A stretch of DNA of 64,000 bases from Paraburkholderia fynbosensis (GCF_902859935.1 NZ_CADIKI010000003.1:62001-126000); one strand, 5' to 3'; positions 17,801-28,162 are shown, counted from the stretch's first letter. Notes: generated by a model from the sequence alone, not told the origin. A program made the numbers and translations.

Positions 17801-18510
17801 TCGCGATCATTCAGGAATACTGGCGCAACTATCTCTTCACCGACGGCTACCGCTTCACCGGCCTCGCGATCACGCTGTGGCTGCTGGTGGTGTCGATCGG
17901 TTTGGGCTTCTGTCTGTCGATTCCGCTCGCGGTCGCGCGGGTGTCGAAGAAGAAGTGGCTCGCCGGCCTCGTGTGGCTGTACACGTATATCTTTCGCGGC
18001 ACGCCGCTCTACGTGCAGCTGCTGCTCTGCTACACCGGCCTGTACAGCCTCGAAATCATCCGCAATAACGAGCTGACCAACGCGTTCTTTCGCGACGGCA
18101 TGCATTGCACGCTGCTCGCCTTCACGCTGAACACCTGCGCGTACACCACCGAGATTTTCGCCGGCGCGATCAAGGCGACGCCGTATGGCGAGATCGAAGC
18201 GGCGCGCGCGTACGGGATGTCGTCGTTCACGCTGTACCGGCGCGTGATTCTGCCGTCGGCGCTGCGCCGCGCGCTGCCCTATTACAGCAACGAAGTGATT
18301 CTGATGCTGCACGCCACCACGGTCGCCTTCACCGCGACGGTGCCGGACATCCTCAAGATCGCCCGCGACGTGAACTCCGCGACTTATCAGTCGTTCAACG
18401 CGTTCGGCATCGCCGCCCTGCTCTACCTCTGTATTTCTTTCGCGCTCGTGTGGCTGTTCCGCCGCGCCGAGCGCCGCTGGCTCGCTTACCTGCGGCCGCA
18501 AGGCAAGTAA
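17797..18510 (+). CDS. hisM: Basic amino acid ABC permease, HisM subunit
   Basis: A 237-residue permease partner of HisQ. Features include a first helix (FTGLAITLWLLVVSIGLGFCL), the FRGTPLYVQLLL signature of polar amino acid permeases, and the EAA loop (GEIEAARAYGMSSFTLYRRVILP). Its start overlaps the hisQ stop, indicating translational coupling and equal production of both subunits. Confidence 0.88.
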   Translation: MIAIIQEYWRNYLFTDGYRFTGLAITLWLLVVSIGLGFCLSIPLAVARVSKKKWLAGLVWLYTYIFRGTPLYVQLLLCYTGLYSLEIIRNNELTNAFFRDGMHCTLLAFTLNTCAYTTEIFAGAIKATPYGEIEAARAYGMSSFTLYRRVILPSALRRALPYYSNEVILMLHATTVAFTATVPDILKIARDVNSATYQSFNAFGIAALLYLCISFALVWLFRRAERRWLAYLRPQGK

Positions 18511-18558
18511 AACCGGGCACCACCGTGCCCCTGGCAAGTAAGCTCGTCAAGGATCCTG

Positions 18559-19338
18559 ATGAACACCAAGAAGCAAAAGCTCTTCGTCGACGAGCTTCAC
18601 AAGCAGTACGGCGATAACGAAGTTCTCAAAGGCGTGTCGCTCAAGGCCAACGCCGGCGACGTGATCAGCGTGATCGGCTCGTCCGGCTCGGGCAAGAGCA
18701 CGATGCTCCGCTGCATCAACTTTCTCGAACAGCCGAACTCGGGGCGCATCTTCGTCGACGGCGAGGAAGTGCGTACGCAGATCGGCAAGGCCGGCGCGCT
18801 GCGCGTGTCGGACCCGAAGCAGCTGCAGCGCGTGCGCACCAAGCTGTCGATGGTGTTCCAGCACTTCAACCTGTGGTCGCACATGAACGTGCTCGAGAAC
18901 ATCATCGAGGCGCCGGTCAATGTGCTGGGCTTAAAGCGCAAGGACGCCGAAGAGCGCGCCCGCGAGTATCTGGAGAAGGTCGGCCTCGCGCCGCGTCTGG
19001 AAAAACAGTATCCGTCGCATCTGTCGGGCGGCCAGCAGCAGCGTGTCGCGATCGCGCGCGCACTGGCGATGCATCCCGACGTGATGCTGTTCGACGAACC
19101 CACCTCGGCGCTCGACCCGGAACTGGTGGGCGAAGTTTTGAAGGTCATGCAGACGCTCGCCGAAGAAGGCCGTACGATGATCGTCGTCACCCATGAAATG
19201 GCATTCGCGCGCAACGTGTCGAATCACGTGATGTTTTTGCATCAGGGCCGCGTCGAAGAAGAAGGCCATCCCGACGAGGTATTCAAAAACACGAAAAGCG
19301 AACGCCTCAAACAGTTCCTTTCCGGAAGTCTCAAATAA
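18559..19338 (+). CDS. hisP: Basic amino acid ABC transporter ATPase
   Basis: A 259-residue ATPase. Walker A is GSSGSGKST, the Q-loop lies in MVFQHFNLW, the signature is [15 protein letters not shown], Walker B is [13 protein letters not shown] and the switch His is in VVTHEMAFA. It powers the HisQM channel. An AAGGA-type site precedes the ATG 48 bases after hisM. A strong terminator follows 48 bases after the stop. Confidence 0.9.
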   Translation: MNTKKQKLFVDELHKQYGDNEVLKGVSLKANAGDVISVIGSSGSGKSTMLRCINFLEQPNSGRIFVDGEEVRTQIGKAGALRVSDPKQLQRVRTKLSMVFQHFNLWSHMNVLENIIEAPVNVLGLKRKDAEERAREYLEKVGLAPRLEKQYPSHLSGGQQQRVAIARALAMHPDVMLFDEPTSALDPELVGEVLKVMQTLAEEGRTMIVVTHEMAFARNVSNHVMFLHQGRVEEEGHPDEVFKNTKSERLKQFLSGSLK

Positions 19339-19385
19339 TGACCGCTCAAAGCCCGATACTTGGGCTTTAACCGCATTAGTATTAC

Positions 19386-19410
19386 AAGGCGCTTACGAGC
19401 GCCTTTTTTT
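19386..19410 (+). terminator. Rho-independent terminator of the his transport operon
   Basis: AAGGCGCT and AGCGCCTT form a perfect 8-base stem around TACG, followed by a run of T. Confidence 0.92.
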
Positions 19411-19491
19411 GCTTTTCTCCGCGCATATTTGCCCTAGGGGCCGCGAAACCCGCTCCGGGCGGGCCTCGCCCCTCGTCAGACCGCCCTACTC

Positions 19492-19519
19492 TGCCACTTT
19501 AAAATCGTCAATAGTGGCA
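19492..19519. promoter_or_regulatory. TGCCACT dyad upstream of the porin
   Basis: TGCCACT and AGTGGCA are inverted copies separated by 14 AT-rich bases, about 410 bases before the porin start. This looks like a site for a dimeric regulator, but the protein is unknown. The gap 19411-19927 contains no gene. Confidence 0.35.
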
Positions 19520-19648
19520 ATCCTTAATCTTGCCCCCGCCGAACCATGATTCCCTTGCCGGATAAGGGTTTGCACGCTTTTCCCAGCCTACGCAACGAGT
19601 CATTGCACACATTCTTATTGCAATTTGGAGACACCACCAAATGCCGGT

Positions 19649-19706
19649 ACTAATTTCTTCTCCCACTCCAGGGTATTTTTGCTAAATTAGTAACCAAAGT
19701 AGCAAA
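19649..19706. promoter_or_regulatory. Overlapping inverted repeats in an AT-rich region upstream of the porin
   Basis: ACTAATTT (19649) pairs with AAATTAGT (19684), and TTTGCTA (19678) pairs with TAGCAAA (19700). The two stems interlock, so only one could form at a time in RNA; in DNA they could be binding sites. They lie about 220-280 bases upstream of the porin ATG in clearly AT-rich sequence. Confidence 0.4.
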
Positions 19707-19927
19707 ACAAAGTTGATTAAAAGTAGTTTCACTTCAAAGCACAGAGGAGAACCGGTCGGCGAGGGATCGGCATGACGAGCAGATAGCCCGAAGGCTACAC
19801 GTCACGGCAGGAGACCCAATCCACCCGCTAATCTCCCTGGTACCACCGATTTCTGTTCGGCACGGCTCGTGTCCGAACACCATTCGCAGTACTGGGTTTC
19901 ATTTTTTGACAGGGTATGGAGGAGAAG

Positions 19928-21085
19928 ATGAAGAAAGCTTTGCTCGCCGCTGCGCTGATGTCGGCCGGGGTTGTCGCACACGCTCAAAGCAGCGTCACGC
20001 TGTATGGCCGCCTTGATGCGGGCATCGAATACATGTCGGGTGTTCCGACCGGTGCGAACGCCAATGGCGCGGCCAATGGCAAAACGAACCGCTGGAAAGC
20101 TGAAAGCGGCGACTGGGGTACCAGCCTGTGGGGCTTGAAGGGCGTTGAGGACATCGGTGGCGGCAACAAGGTCCTGTTCCAATTGGAAGGCTCGTTTAAC
20201 ACGATGACGGGCGCGGGTCCTGGCGGCGGCGGTCTCTTCAATCGTTGGGCAACCGTCGGCCTGGCGAACGACCAGTACGGTACGTTCACGATGGGCCGCA
20301 TGCTCTTCATCTCGAACGGCGTGTGGGACTTCGACCCGTTCGGTCAGTCGAACTGGTCGTCGGCATCGCTGGTGCGTGGCCGCAACTGGCCGCAATCGAG
20401 CAACAACTTCGCGTACCAGTCGCCGAAGATCGCAGGCTTTGACTTCTACGGTCAATACGCTCTGTCGAACGCAACGGCATGGAACGGCAACGGCACGACC
20501 GCACAAGGTCGCGAAGCCGGCGCACAGGTCACGTACACGAACTCGCTGTTCCAGGTCCGCGGTATTTACGACGAAATCCGCAACCCGACTACAGGCGGTC
20601 TGTGGGGCGGCGCAGTTGCCAACAATGGCATCAATACGGCTAATACGGGTAACGGCGTTTTCTCGGCATCGCGTGAATACTCGGCGCTCGTAAACGTTTT
20701 CCTCGGCCAGTTCAAGATTCAGGCGGCTTACCAAGCTGTCCGTTCGGCAGGTGCAACCGGCGTACTGCCGGGGCAGCCGACCACGCTCGATCATGAATGG
20801 GGCGGTGTGACGTGGCAAGCAACGCCGGCTGCAGCGCTGATTGCAGCGGTCTACCACGTGAACGGCAACAATGGCGCAGGCAATGCGACGATCTACACGG
20901 TCGGCGGCTCGTACAACCTGTCCAAGCGCACGCTGCTGGATCTGCAGGTGGCAACGGTGCAAAACAGCCGTGCAGCCAACTTCGGTCTGAACGCGAACAA
21001 CGCAGGTTACGCCGCTTCGACGGACAACCCGCTGCAAGGTCGCGCGCAATCCGGCGTGTACGCAGGTATTCAACACTCGTTCTAA
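19928..21085 (+). CDS. Gram-negative porin (Opc/OmpC-like)
   Basis: A 385-residue outer-membrane trimeric porin of the betaproteobacterial type. The signal peptide (MKKALLAAALMSAGVVAHA) is followed by the first strand QSSVTLYGRLDAGIEY; an internal GRMLF...FDPFGQ loop-3 region and a C-terminal Phe (GVYAGIQHSF) match the beta-barrel family. GGAGGAG precedes the chosen ATG at ideal spacing, which rules out the ATG 12 bases upstream. Codon use is strongly biased, as expected for an abundant protein. It allows diffusion of small hydrophilic solutes. Confidence 0.93.
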   Translation: MKKALLAAALMSAGVVAHAQSSVTLYGRLDAGIEYMSGVPTGANANGAANGKTNRWKAESGDWGTSLWGLKGVEDIGGGNKVLFQLEGSFNTMTGAGPGGGGLFNRWATVGLANDQYGTFTMGRMLFISNGVWDFDPFGQSNWSSASLVRGRNWPQSSNNFAYQSPKIAGFDFYGQYALSNATAWNGNGTTAQGREAGAQVTYTNSLFQVRGIYDEIRNPTTGGLWGGAVANNGINTANTGNGVFSASREYSALVNVFLGQFKIQAAYQAVRSAGATGVLPGQPTTLDHEWGGVTWQATPAAALIAAVYHVNGNNGAGNATIYTVGGSYNLSKRTLLDLQVATVQNSRAANFGLNANNAGYAASTDNPLQGRAQSGVYAGIQHSF

Positions 21086-21094
21086 ACGAACGAA

Positions 21095-21123
21095 GCGCCC
21101 CGAAAGAATTTCCTTCGGGGCGC
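21095..21123 (+). terminator. Hairpin after the porin gene
   Basis: GCGCCCCGAA and TTCGGGGCGC form a perfect 10-base stem around a 9-base loop just after the porin stop. There is no T-run, so it may act as a 3' stabiliser as much as a terminator. Confidence 0.65.
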
Positions 21124-21340
21124 ATTCAAGACTTCTTCAAGAGAATCTTTTTCACGCTGCTGCGAGAGGCGCGTATCGGTGCAATATCCGCAAGGGTATT
21201 GCACCGTTTTTTATTTGTGCGCGCGGTTTTGCCGTGGTCCCGACGCACCGGCTCGGTGCGTGCGTGGATCAGAGAGGGCAAGACCGGCGTTTGCTACCTT
21301 GTTCTTCGATACGGCGATTTTGCGAAGCCGCACGCTCGCC

Positions 21341-21733
<393 letters not shown>

Positions 21734-21815
21734 CTACGCCGCGCCGGATGCATTGCGGCATTCCGGCGCGTGCTTCGGATTTGCTTCGCGTGCGGCAGCA
21801 GTGCTGCGCCGCGTC

Positions 21816-23504
21816 TCACTCTACCGGCTCGGTATAGCGTGAGGTGATCGGATAGCGCCAGTCGCGGCCAAACGCGCGATGCGTGACGCGAATGCCGATC
21901 GGCGCCTGACGGCGCTTGTACTCGTTGACCTTGATCAGGCGCGTGACGCGTTTCACGTCGTCGGCCGCATAGCCCGCGGCGATGATTTCAGCGAGCGAGC
22001 GATCCTCCTCCATGTACATGCGCATGATCGCGTCGAGCACTTCGTATTCGGGCAGGCTGTCCTGATCGGTCTGGTTTTCGCGCAGTTCCGCCGACGGCGC
22101 ACGCGTCAGAATCCGTTCGGGAATTACATCGCGCTTCTCGAACGTCGTCGCTTCGTTGCGATAGCGGCACAGGCGGTACACGAGCGTCTTGGCGATGTCC
22201 TTGATGACCGCGAAGCCACCGGCCATGTCGCCGTACAACGTGCAGTAACCGACCGCCATCTCGCTCTTGTTGCCCGTGGTCAGCACGATCGAGCCGAACT
22301 TGTTCGACAGCGCCATCAGCAACGTGCCGCGAATGCGCGCCTGAATGTTCTCTTCGGTGGCGTCTTCAGCGCGGCCCGCGAATTCCTCCGCGAGCGAGCC
22401 GCGGAACGCGTCGAACATCGGCGCAATCGCGATTTCGTCGTAGCGCACGCCGACACGGCGGGCCATGTCGGCGGCGTCGGTGGTCGAGATGTCGGCTGTA
22501 TAGCGCGAGGGCATCATCACCGCGCGCACGCGATCGGCGCCGAGCGCGTCGCACGCCACGGCCAGCACCAGCGCCGAATCCACCCCGCCGGACAAGCCGA
22601 TCAACGCGCCAGGAAAACCGTTCTTGTTGATGTAGTCACGCACGCCCATCACGAGCGCCGCATACACCTGCGCTTCGAGCGACTGCTCCGCGGCGATCGC
22701 GCCAGGCACCGGCACACCGTTGTCAAATTCGACGATCGCGGTCGCTTCCTCGAACTGCGCCATCTTCGCGATCAACGCGCCTTGCGCATCCAGCACGAAC
22801 GAACCGCCGTCGAACACCAGCTCGTCCTGCGCGCCGACCATATTCACGTAGACCATCGGCAGGCCGGTTTCGCGAATCCGCGCACGCAGAATGTCGAAGC
22901 GCACCGCTTCCTTGTTCAGGTGATACGGCGAGCCGTTCGGAATCAGCAACACTTGCGCGCCCGCCGCCTTCGCCATCTGCGCGGCCGATGCATGCCACGC
23001 GTCTTCACAGATCACCACCCCGTACTTCACGCCGTCGAGATCGAACACGAACGGCTGCGGGTCGGACGCGAAGTAGCGCTTCTCGTCGAACACTTCGGTA
23101 TTGGGCAAATCCTGCTTGCGGTAGGTGCCCTTCACTTCGCCGTCGACGATCAGCGACGCCGCGTTGAACGTATCGACCGGCGGCACGCCGCGCTCGATCG
23201 GCGCGTTTGCATTACCATGGCCGTGCGCTGCGTCGCGTGAAGGATGGCCGACGATCACATGCAAGCCGCTGAACGGTTTGAGTTGCACGGCGAGATCGGC
23301 CAACGCCGCCGCGCTCGCGGTATAAAACGCGGGACGCAGCAACAGATCTTCGGGCGGATAGCCGGATAGCGCGAGTTCAGGCGCGATCAGCAGCTTCGCA
23401 CCATCGTTGTGCGCCGCGCGTGCGGCTGCGACAATCTTGGCGACGTTGCCGGCGAAGTCGCCGACAGTGACATTGATTTGAGCAAGAGCGATTCGGGTCT
23501 TCAT
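21816..23504 (-). CDS. nadE: Glutamine-dependent NAD(+) synthetase
   Basis: A 562-residue two-domain enzyme making NAD from deamido-NAD, ATP and glutamine. The N-terminal nitrilase-type glutaminase has the Glu-Lys-Cys triad regions (APELALSGYPPEDL, TYRKQDLPN, VVICEDAWH). The C-terminal synthetase has the ATP-pyrophosphatase loop LIGLSGGVDSALVL and TTGNKSEMAVGY. The open frame begins 27 codons earlier, but MKTRIALAQINVTVGD is the conserved start. No strong ribosome-binding site is visible. Confidence 0.93.
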   Translation of the reverse strand: MKTRIALAQINVTVGDFAGNVAKIVAAARAAHNDGAKLLIAPELALSGYPPEDLLLRPAFYTASAAALADLAVQLKPFSGLHVIVGHPSRDAAHGHGNANAPIERGVPPVDTFNAASLIVDGEVKGTYRKQDLPNTEVFDEKRYFASDPQPFVFDLDGVKYGVVICEDAWHASAAQMAKAAGAQVLLIPNGSPYHLNKEAVRFDILRARIRETGLPMVYVNMVGAQDELVFDGGSFVLDAQGALIAKMAQFEEATAIVEFDNGVPVPGAIAAEQSLEAQVYAALVMGVRDYINKNGFPGALIGLSGGVDSALVLAVACDALGADRVRAVMMPSRYTADISTTDAADMARRVGVRYDEIAIAPMFDAFRGSLAEEFAGRAEDATEENIQARIRGTLLMALSNKFGSIVLTTGNKSEMAVGYCTLYGDMAGGFAVIKDIAKTLVYRLCRYRNEATTFEKRDVIPERILTRAPSAELRENQTDQDSLPEYEVLDAIMRMYMEEDRSLAEIIAAGYAADDVKRVTRLIKVNEYKRRQAPIGIRVTHRAFGRDWRYPITSRYTEPVE

Positions 23505-23636
23505 GGCAGGATCGACAGGCAAGCCAGGTGGCTTGCGAGTACCGCGGCTGGTTGGCTCGACGGAACGGACAAATCGGATAAACAAACGACGCGGTCATCA
23601 CGACACCGCGCCGCTCATTGGGAACAGTCACACAGA

Positions 23637-24806
23637 TTGAACCAGGAACGCTTCGATTATCGCACGGGCATTCTGGCGTCGCCCTCCGAGGTGGACGCCG
23701 CCGAATGGAATGCCCTCCTCGCGCAGCAGTCGCAACCCACGCCGTTTCTGCGGCACGAGTTTCTGAGCGCGCTGCATGCGACCCAATGCGCGGTCGCCGA
23801 TACCGGTTGGGCGCCGCAATTCGTCACCCTGACCGACGCCCGCACGGGCAAGCTCGCGGCGGCCGCGCCGGTGTATCTGAAGGGGCACTCGTACGGCGAG
23901 TATGTGTTCGATTGGGCATGGGCCGACGCGTACAAGCGCAATGGCTTGCCGTATTACCCGAAGCTGCTGTGCGCGGTGCCGTTCACGCCGGTGCAGGGCA
24001 ACCGCTTGCTATCGACGGATGCGCACGCATTGCGGCATCTCGCGGCCACGCTGATGGCGTTCGCGGAGCAGGCCGACGTGTCGTCGCTGCACGTGCTGTT
24101 TCCGACCGAGACCGAAGCGAACGCGCTGACCGGCATGGGCATGATGCAGCGCGAAGGCGTGCAGTTTCATTGGCTCAACGACGGCTATCGCGACTTCGAC
24201 GATTTCCTCTCGACGCTCGAACAGAAAAAGCGCAAGAACATTCGCGCCGAGCGCCGCAAGGTTCACGAGGCGGGTGTGACGATGCGCCGGATTCGCGGCG
24301 AGGACATCCAGGACGCCGACTGGCGTTTCTTCAGCAAGTGCTATCGGCAGACGTACCGCGAGCATTTTTCGAGTCCGTATCTGAACCTCGATTTCTTCCG
24401 CATGATCGGCGCGACGATGCCGGAGAATCTGCTGCTCGTGATCGCCGAATACGCAGGCAAGCCGATTGCGAGTTCGCTCGTGGTGTATCAACGCGACGCG
24501 GCAACTGGCGGCACCTTGTATGGCCGCTACTGGGGCGCGTTGGAACACGTGCCGTGTCTGCACTTCGAAACGGCGTACTACCAGCCGCTTGAATTTTGCA
24601 TCGAGGAGAAGCTCGGCGCGTTCGAAGGCGGCGCGCAAGGCGAACACAAGATGGCGCGCGGTTTCCTGCCCACGGTGACGCGTTCCGCGCATTGGCTCGC
24701 GCATCCGGCCTTCGCCGATGCGGTCGGCCATTTCCTCGACAACGAAAAGAACAGCATCCACGCCTACGTGGATGAGCTGCGCGAACACAATCCGTTCAAA
24801 GGGTAA
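23637..24806 (+). CDS. GNAT-like acyltransferase, COG3146/DUF482 type
   Basis: A protein of about 389 residues related to the peptidoglycan-associated GNAT/FemAB-like family. It has conserved segments PTPFLRHEFLSAL near the N-terminus, KKRKNIRAERRKV in the centre, and ARGFLPTVTRSAHWL near the C-terminus. The frame is open from 23409, but that region overlaps nadE and has no homology. No ATG or GTG lies between there and the conserved start, so TTG at 23637 was chosen; this start is uncertain. It overlaps no gene and is followed 9 bases later by the GIY-YIG gene, a likely two-gene operon. Its substrate is unknown. Confidence 0.78.
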   Translation: MNQERFDYRTGILASPSEVDAAEWNALLAQQSQPTPFLRHEFLSALHATQCAVADTGWAPQFVTLTDARTGKLAAAAPVYLKGHSYGEYVFDWAWADAYKRNGLPYYPKLLCAVPFTPVQGNRLLSTDAHALRHLAATLMAFAEQADVSSLHVLFPTETEANALTGMGMMQREGVQFHWLNDGYRDFDDFLSTLEQKKRKNIRAERRKVHEAGVTMRRIRGEDIQDADWRFFSKCYRQTYREHFSSPYLNLDFFRMIGATMPENLLLVIAEYAGKPIASSLVVYQRDAATGGTLYGRYWGALEHVPCLHFETAYYQPLEFCIEEKLGAFEGGAQGEHKMARGFLPTVTRSAHWLAHPAFADAVGHFLDNEKNSIHAYVDELREHNPFKG

Positions 24807-24815
24807 AGCGCGTTT

Positions 24816-25142
24816 ATGGCGTGGTTTCTTTATCTGCTCGAATGCTCGGACGGCAGCGTCTATACCGGCATCGCCGTCGATGTGCAGGCGCGTTTCGACA
24901 AGCACATGAGCGGCATGGGCGCGCGTTATACGCGCTCGCGAAAACCGGTGCGGGTGCTGGCGTCGTTCGAACTCGCGGACCGCTCGAGCGCATCGCGGGC
25001 GGAGTATTGGGTCAAGCGCTTGCCGGCAGTCGATAAGCGCGCGCTGGCGGCGGGGTTGCGGACGATCGAATCGGTGATGCCGGTGGCGGAGCCGACCGCT
25101 GAAGAGACTGAAGCGACACGTGAGGAAAGCGACGCCGCGTGA
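24816..25142 (+). CDS. GIY-YIG domain protein (UPF0213/YhbQ-like)
   Basis: A 108-residue protein with the nuclease-fold signature in FLYLLECSDGSVYTGIA (the GIY/YIG pair appears as YLL...YTG) and the catalytic-type Arg in ARFDKHMSGMGARYTR. A C-terminal acidic tail follows. Small single-domain members of this family resemble YhbQ, whose role may lie in DNA repair; exact function is unsettled. It is co-transcribed with the acyltransferase by spacing. Confidence 0.87.
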   Translation: MAWFLYLLECSDGSVYTGIAVDVQARFDKHMSGMGARYTRSRKPVRVLASFELADRSSASRAEYWVKRLPAVDKRALAAGLRTIESVMPVAEPTAEETEATREESDAA

Positions 25143-25178
25143 TGACGCTGATTCGACGTATTGCGGCGCCCTCACCCA

Positions 25179-27272
25179 CTACCCCCTCGCCTCCCGCATC
25201 CTCTCGGTCAACAATCGCTGCATCCGCGCGAGCTCGCCCACCGCATCGGCTTCGAGCGACGTCAACGTGTCCCGCGCGGGAAGCTCATGTCGAACCGGCC
25301 GCAAGGTCCGGTTTAACGCCGCATCGATATCGGCGCTCACCTGCGCGACCCATTCTTCAAGTCCATCGTGCCGGTCGCGCCGGTTCGTGCTCAGACGCAA
25401 CTGTGTCGCGGTGCCGGCCATTCTGCGCAACAGGCTGAGGACCGTCAGCGTCACCGTATCGACCATCGTATCTTCGAGTTTTTCGAGGCGAATCCGTCCG
25501 ATCGCTTCTTCGGCGTTATTGCTGCCGAGACCGGCGGCGCGGCGCAAACGCTCCATGTCCTTCGCGCTGCGATGTGGCGACTCCAGCGCGGCACGCAGAT
25601 ACGCCACATTCGCACGCACCGCCTCGCCCAGATAGGCACGGTAGTCGGCCTTTTCACGCGTCGGCCACAGATAAAAAGTCGCGAGCAGCGCGAGCACGCA
25701 GCCGAGCACGTTATTGCCGAGCCGCGTGAGCGCGAATGAGAATTCGTTGGCGCCCGGCGTCGCGAAGTCGGCGACGAGCACGAAGGTCGGCGTGAGAAAC
25801 AGCACGAAGAGGCTGTAGCTGACGGGCCGCAATGCCATGGTCGCCATCACCAGCGGAAAGACCGCGAGCGATATACCGAGCGGCGAATGAATCGCGTAGC
25901 CGATAGCCGCCGCCAGCACGCCGCCGACAATGCTGCCCGCCGCGCGCTCGATGCTGCGCGGCCACGTCGCGGCAATCGACGGTTGCAGGATCAGCAGCGT
26001 CGCCATCGTGGCCCAGTAGCCGAACGGCAGGCCGAGCGCGCGGATCACCAGAAAACCCGTCGTGGTCGTCACACCGACGCGCGCCGCGTGCCGCAAGCCG
26101 ACAGACTCACTCGACAGATTGGCCTTGAACGTCGCCCACGTGCGCGCCGCGAGACGGGTCGCGCCCTCGGTCCACCGTTCGGGCTTTGCATCGCGCGGCG
26201 CGAAATCGACCAGCTCGAAATCGGACTGCAACTTCACGGGTTCCATCAGCGCGCTTTCGAGGCGCGTCGCAAGACGGCGCAAGCGCGCCTGCAAATTCGC
26301 GAGACGCTCCCAGCGCGCGTCATTGGCCGCTGCGGCGATGGCGCGCAACACCTCGCCGAGCGCGCTCAACAGGCGGGCTGCGCGCTTCGCGCGCCAGGCG
26401 TCGTCGGGGACTTTCTCACTCGCGCCGGACACGGCGATCAGATATGCGAACAGCGCTTCCCCATCGGTCAGCAAGCCGAGCAGCGTGTCGTAGACCGGCC
26501 GGCCGTTCGTGCGCGACGCGGGCACCTTTGCCAGCGCCTCGCGCGAGCGCTCCAGCGCGGCGCGCGCATCGGCGCGGAATTTCGCGGCATGCGTGGCCCA
26601 GTCGCGCGGCGGCGCGCGGTGCTCCAGCAAACGCGCGCTGTCGAACGCGATGTCGGCGAGCCGCAGATACACGGCGCGCAGCGTCGAACGGCTCGTGCCG
26701 AAGGGATGAATGCGCCACACGCTCAAACTGAGCGCGACGGCAAACAGGCAGCCGACCAGGTAGACGCCGAGAAACGCGATGCCGGCGCGCACGTCGTGCA
26801 CCGGCCGGTCAACCATCACCACGCAGGCGGTCGCGGCGAGAATCGTCACCTGCGAGGTCGCCGCGCCCCAGATGCGGCCGAACGCGCCGAGCGTCGTGAA
26901 CACGAGCACCGCGAGCGCCGCGAACTGCGCCCCGGCGCCGGAGGCGAACGAGGTGAGGCCGCCGCACAAGGTCGACAGCAACGCGAAACCCATCATCGAT
27001 GCAAAGCGCGCACGGTTGGAACCGGCGGCGTCGGCGAGACAGGTCCAGAAGGCGCCGATCGCGGCCCACGCGAAGACCGGATCGTGCAGCAGGTTGCCCA
27101 CCGCCAGCATCGCCGTGGAGGCGCACGCTGCTCTCAAGCCTTCCGACAGACTGGCCTCGCTCGTTGCGAACGACACCATCCAGACCGGCCGCTTGCGATA
27201 GATCGCAGTGACGATCGCATACAGCCGGCTCGACCAGCGTGGCGACGACGGGTGGGACTTGCGGTTCATCAT
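25179..27272 (-). CDS. FUSC-family inner-membrane transporter
   Basis: A 697-residue protein with two blocks of about six membrane helices, each followed by a cytoplasmic helical region, the FUSC/YccS layout. The first block begins near residue 45 (AACASTAMLAVGNLLHDPVFAWAAIGAFW); the second includes FGYWATMATLLILQPSI and NVLGCVLALLATFYLWP. Family members are aromatic-acid or fusaric-acid exporters, usually with an AaeA/HlyD-type partner. None is adjacent here. It is convergent with the GIY-YIG gene. The gap 27273-27765 upstream holds no recognised gene. Confidence 0.87.
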   Translation of the reverse strand: MMNRKSHPSSPRWSSRLYAIVTAIYRKRPVWMVSFATSEASLSEGLRAACASTAMLAVGNLLHDPVFAWAAIGAFWTCLADAAGSNRARFASMMGFALLSTLCGGLTSFASGAGAQFAALAVLVFTTLGAFGRIWGAATSQVTILAATACVVMVDRPVHDVRAGIAFLGVYLVGCLFAVALSLSVWRIHPFGTSRSTLRAVYLRLADIAFDSARLLEHRAPPRDWATHAAKFRADARAALERSREALAKVPASRTNGRPVYDTLLGLLTDGEALFAYLIAVSGASEKVPDDAWRAKRAARLLSALGEVLRAIAAAANDARWERLANLQARLRRLATRLESALMEPVKLQSDFELVDFAPRDAKPERWTEGATRLAARTWATFKANLSSESVGLRHAARVGVTTTTGFLVIRALGLPFGYWATMATLLILQPSIAATWPRSIERAAGSIVGGVLAAAIGYAIHSPLGISLAVFPLVMATMALRPVSYSLFVLFLTPTFVLVADFATPGANEFSFALTRLGNNVLGCVLALLATFYLWPTREKADYRAYLGEAVRANVAYLRAALESPHRSAKDMERLRRAAGLGSNNAEEAIGRIRLEKLEDTMVDTVTLTVLSLLRRMAGTATQLRLSTNRRDRHDGLEEWVAQVSADIDAALNRTLRPVRHELPARDTLTSLEADAVGELARMQRLLTERMREARG

Positions 27273-27765
27273 CCGGACGATGTGCTCCTGAAAACGCTCA
27301 TCAAGCGTTGCGTTTGGCGCGAGGTCCGCGCTTCGATCCAGCCGAGCGCAACTGCGCTCGGAAGGTGGTCAATGTTACGGGTTAACACCTAAATATGAAA
27401 ATGCCTTCGCCTCATCCCCGCGATGCACTGCGTCTATACGCTCGGCCATGCCGTCAGGGTCCATCTGCCTGATTGGATCATCGTGTGGCGGGATGAGCCG
27501 AGGGCTCGTTGACGCTTGGGGGTAGAGCATTCACTTGCCTTGCTGCGTCATCGTCTTTAATGGACTCCGCTTGGATTGTGGCGTCTTGCTTTAAAAATCC
27601 GCGGAGCAACGTCTAGTGTTCAGCAATAGGTCGGTGATACTCGACAGACGACGCCGACGCTCGAAGCAACGAACGACCGCCAGACAAACCATAATGTTTT
27701 TTCGCCGTGCCCTATACGGCGAGCTTCACCTAACGGGCTTCCATAACAATTCAAGTGAGGTTTTC

Positions 27766-28162
27766 GTGAGACATGCGCTGATGCTGACGGTTGGTCTGGC
27801 AGGCGCCCTATTCGTCAATTCAACCCGAGCCGCTGACATTAGCGGTGCAGGCAGCACTTTCGCCGCGCCCATCTACACCAAATGGGCAGGCGCTTATGTG
27901 GGCACGGGCGGCGGCAAGGTGAGCTATCGCGGTATCGGCTCAACGGACGGTGTCAGGCAGATCGTCTGCCAGTCAGGTCGAAACCACATGTCCTATGTCG
28001 CCATGAAACGTTGAAATTTTTGACTGGGCACTCACGAACGGTCAACAGGCCGCGGAGGATCTGGACTACGTTCCACTTCCCGCAGCTGTCGTCGACGAGG
28101 TCCGTGCTCAACTACGCATCAAGATCAGGAGCGCGTCGGGCAAGGCAATCACCGCGCAGTGA
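27766..28162 (+). pseudogene. pstS: Broken pstS: ends kept, middle deleted
   Basis: A GTG start with AGTGAGG upstream gives a signal peptide and the PstS N-terminus (ADISGAGSTFAAPIYTKWAG ... GSTDGVRQIV) for about 67 residues. Then roughly 200 residues of an intact periplasmic phosphate-binding protein are missing. A C-terminal piece resumes as ETLKF, and after a one-base loss in a T5 run (28017-28021) as FDWALTNGQQAAEDLDYVPL, ending at 28162. No other pst genes are nearby. A functional copy is presumably elsewhere in the genome. The region 28163-28357 after it shows nothing. Confidence 0.85.

Noticed and set aside
27273..27765. Pho box upstream of the broken pstS
   Set aside because: No CTGTCAT-type direct repeats were found.
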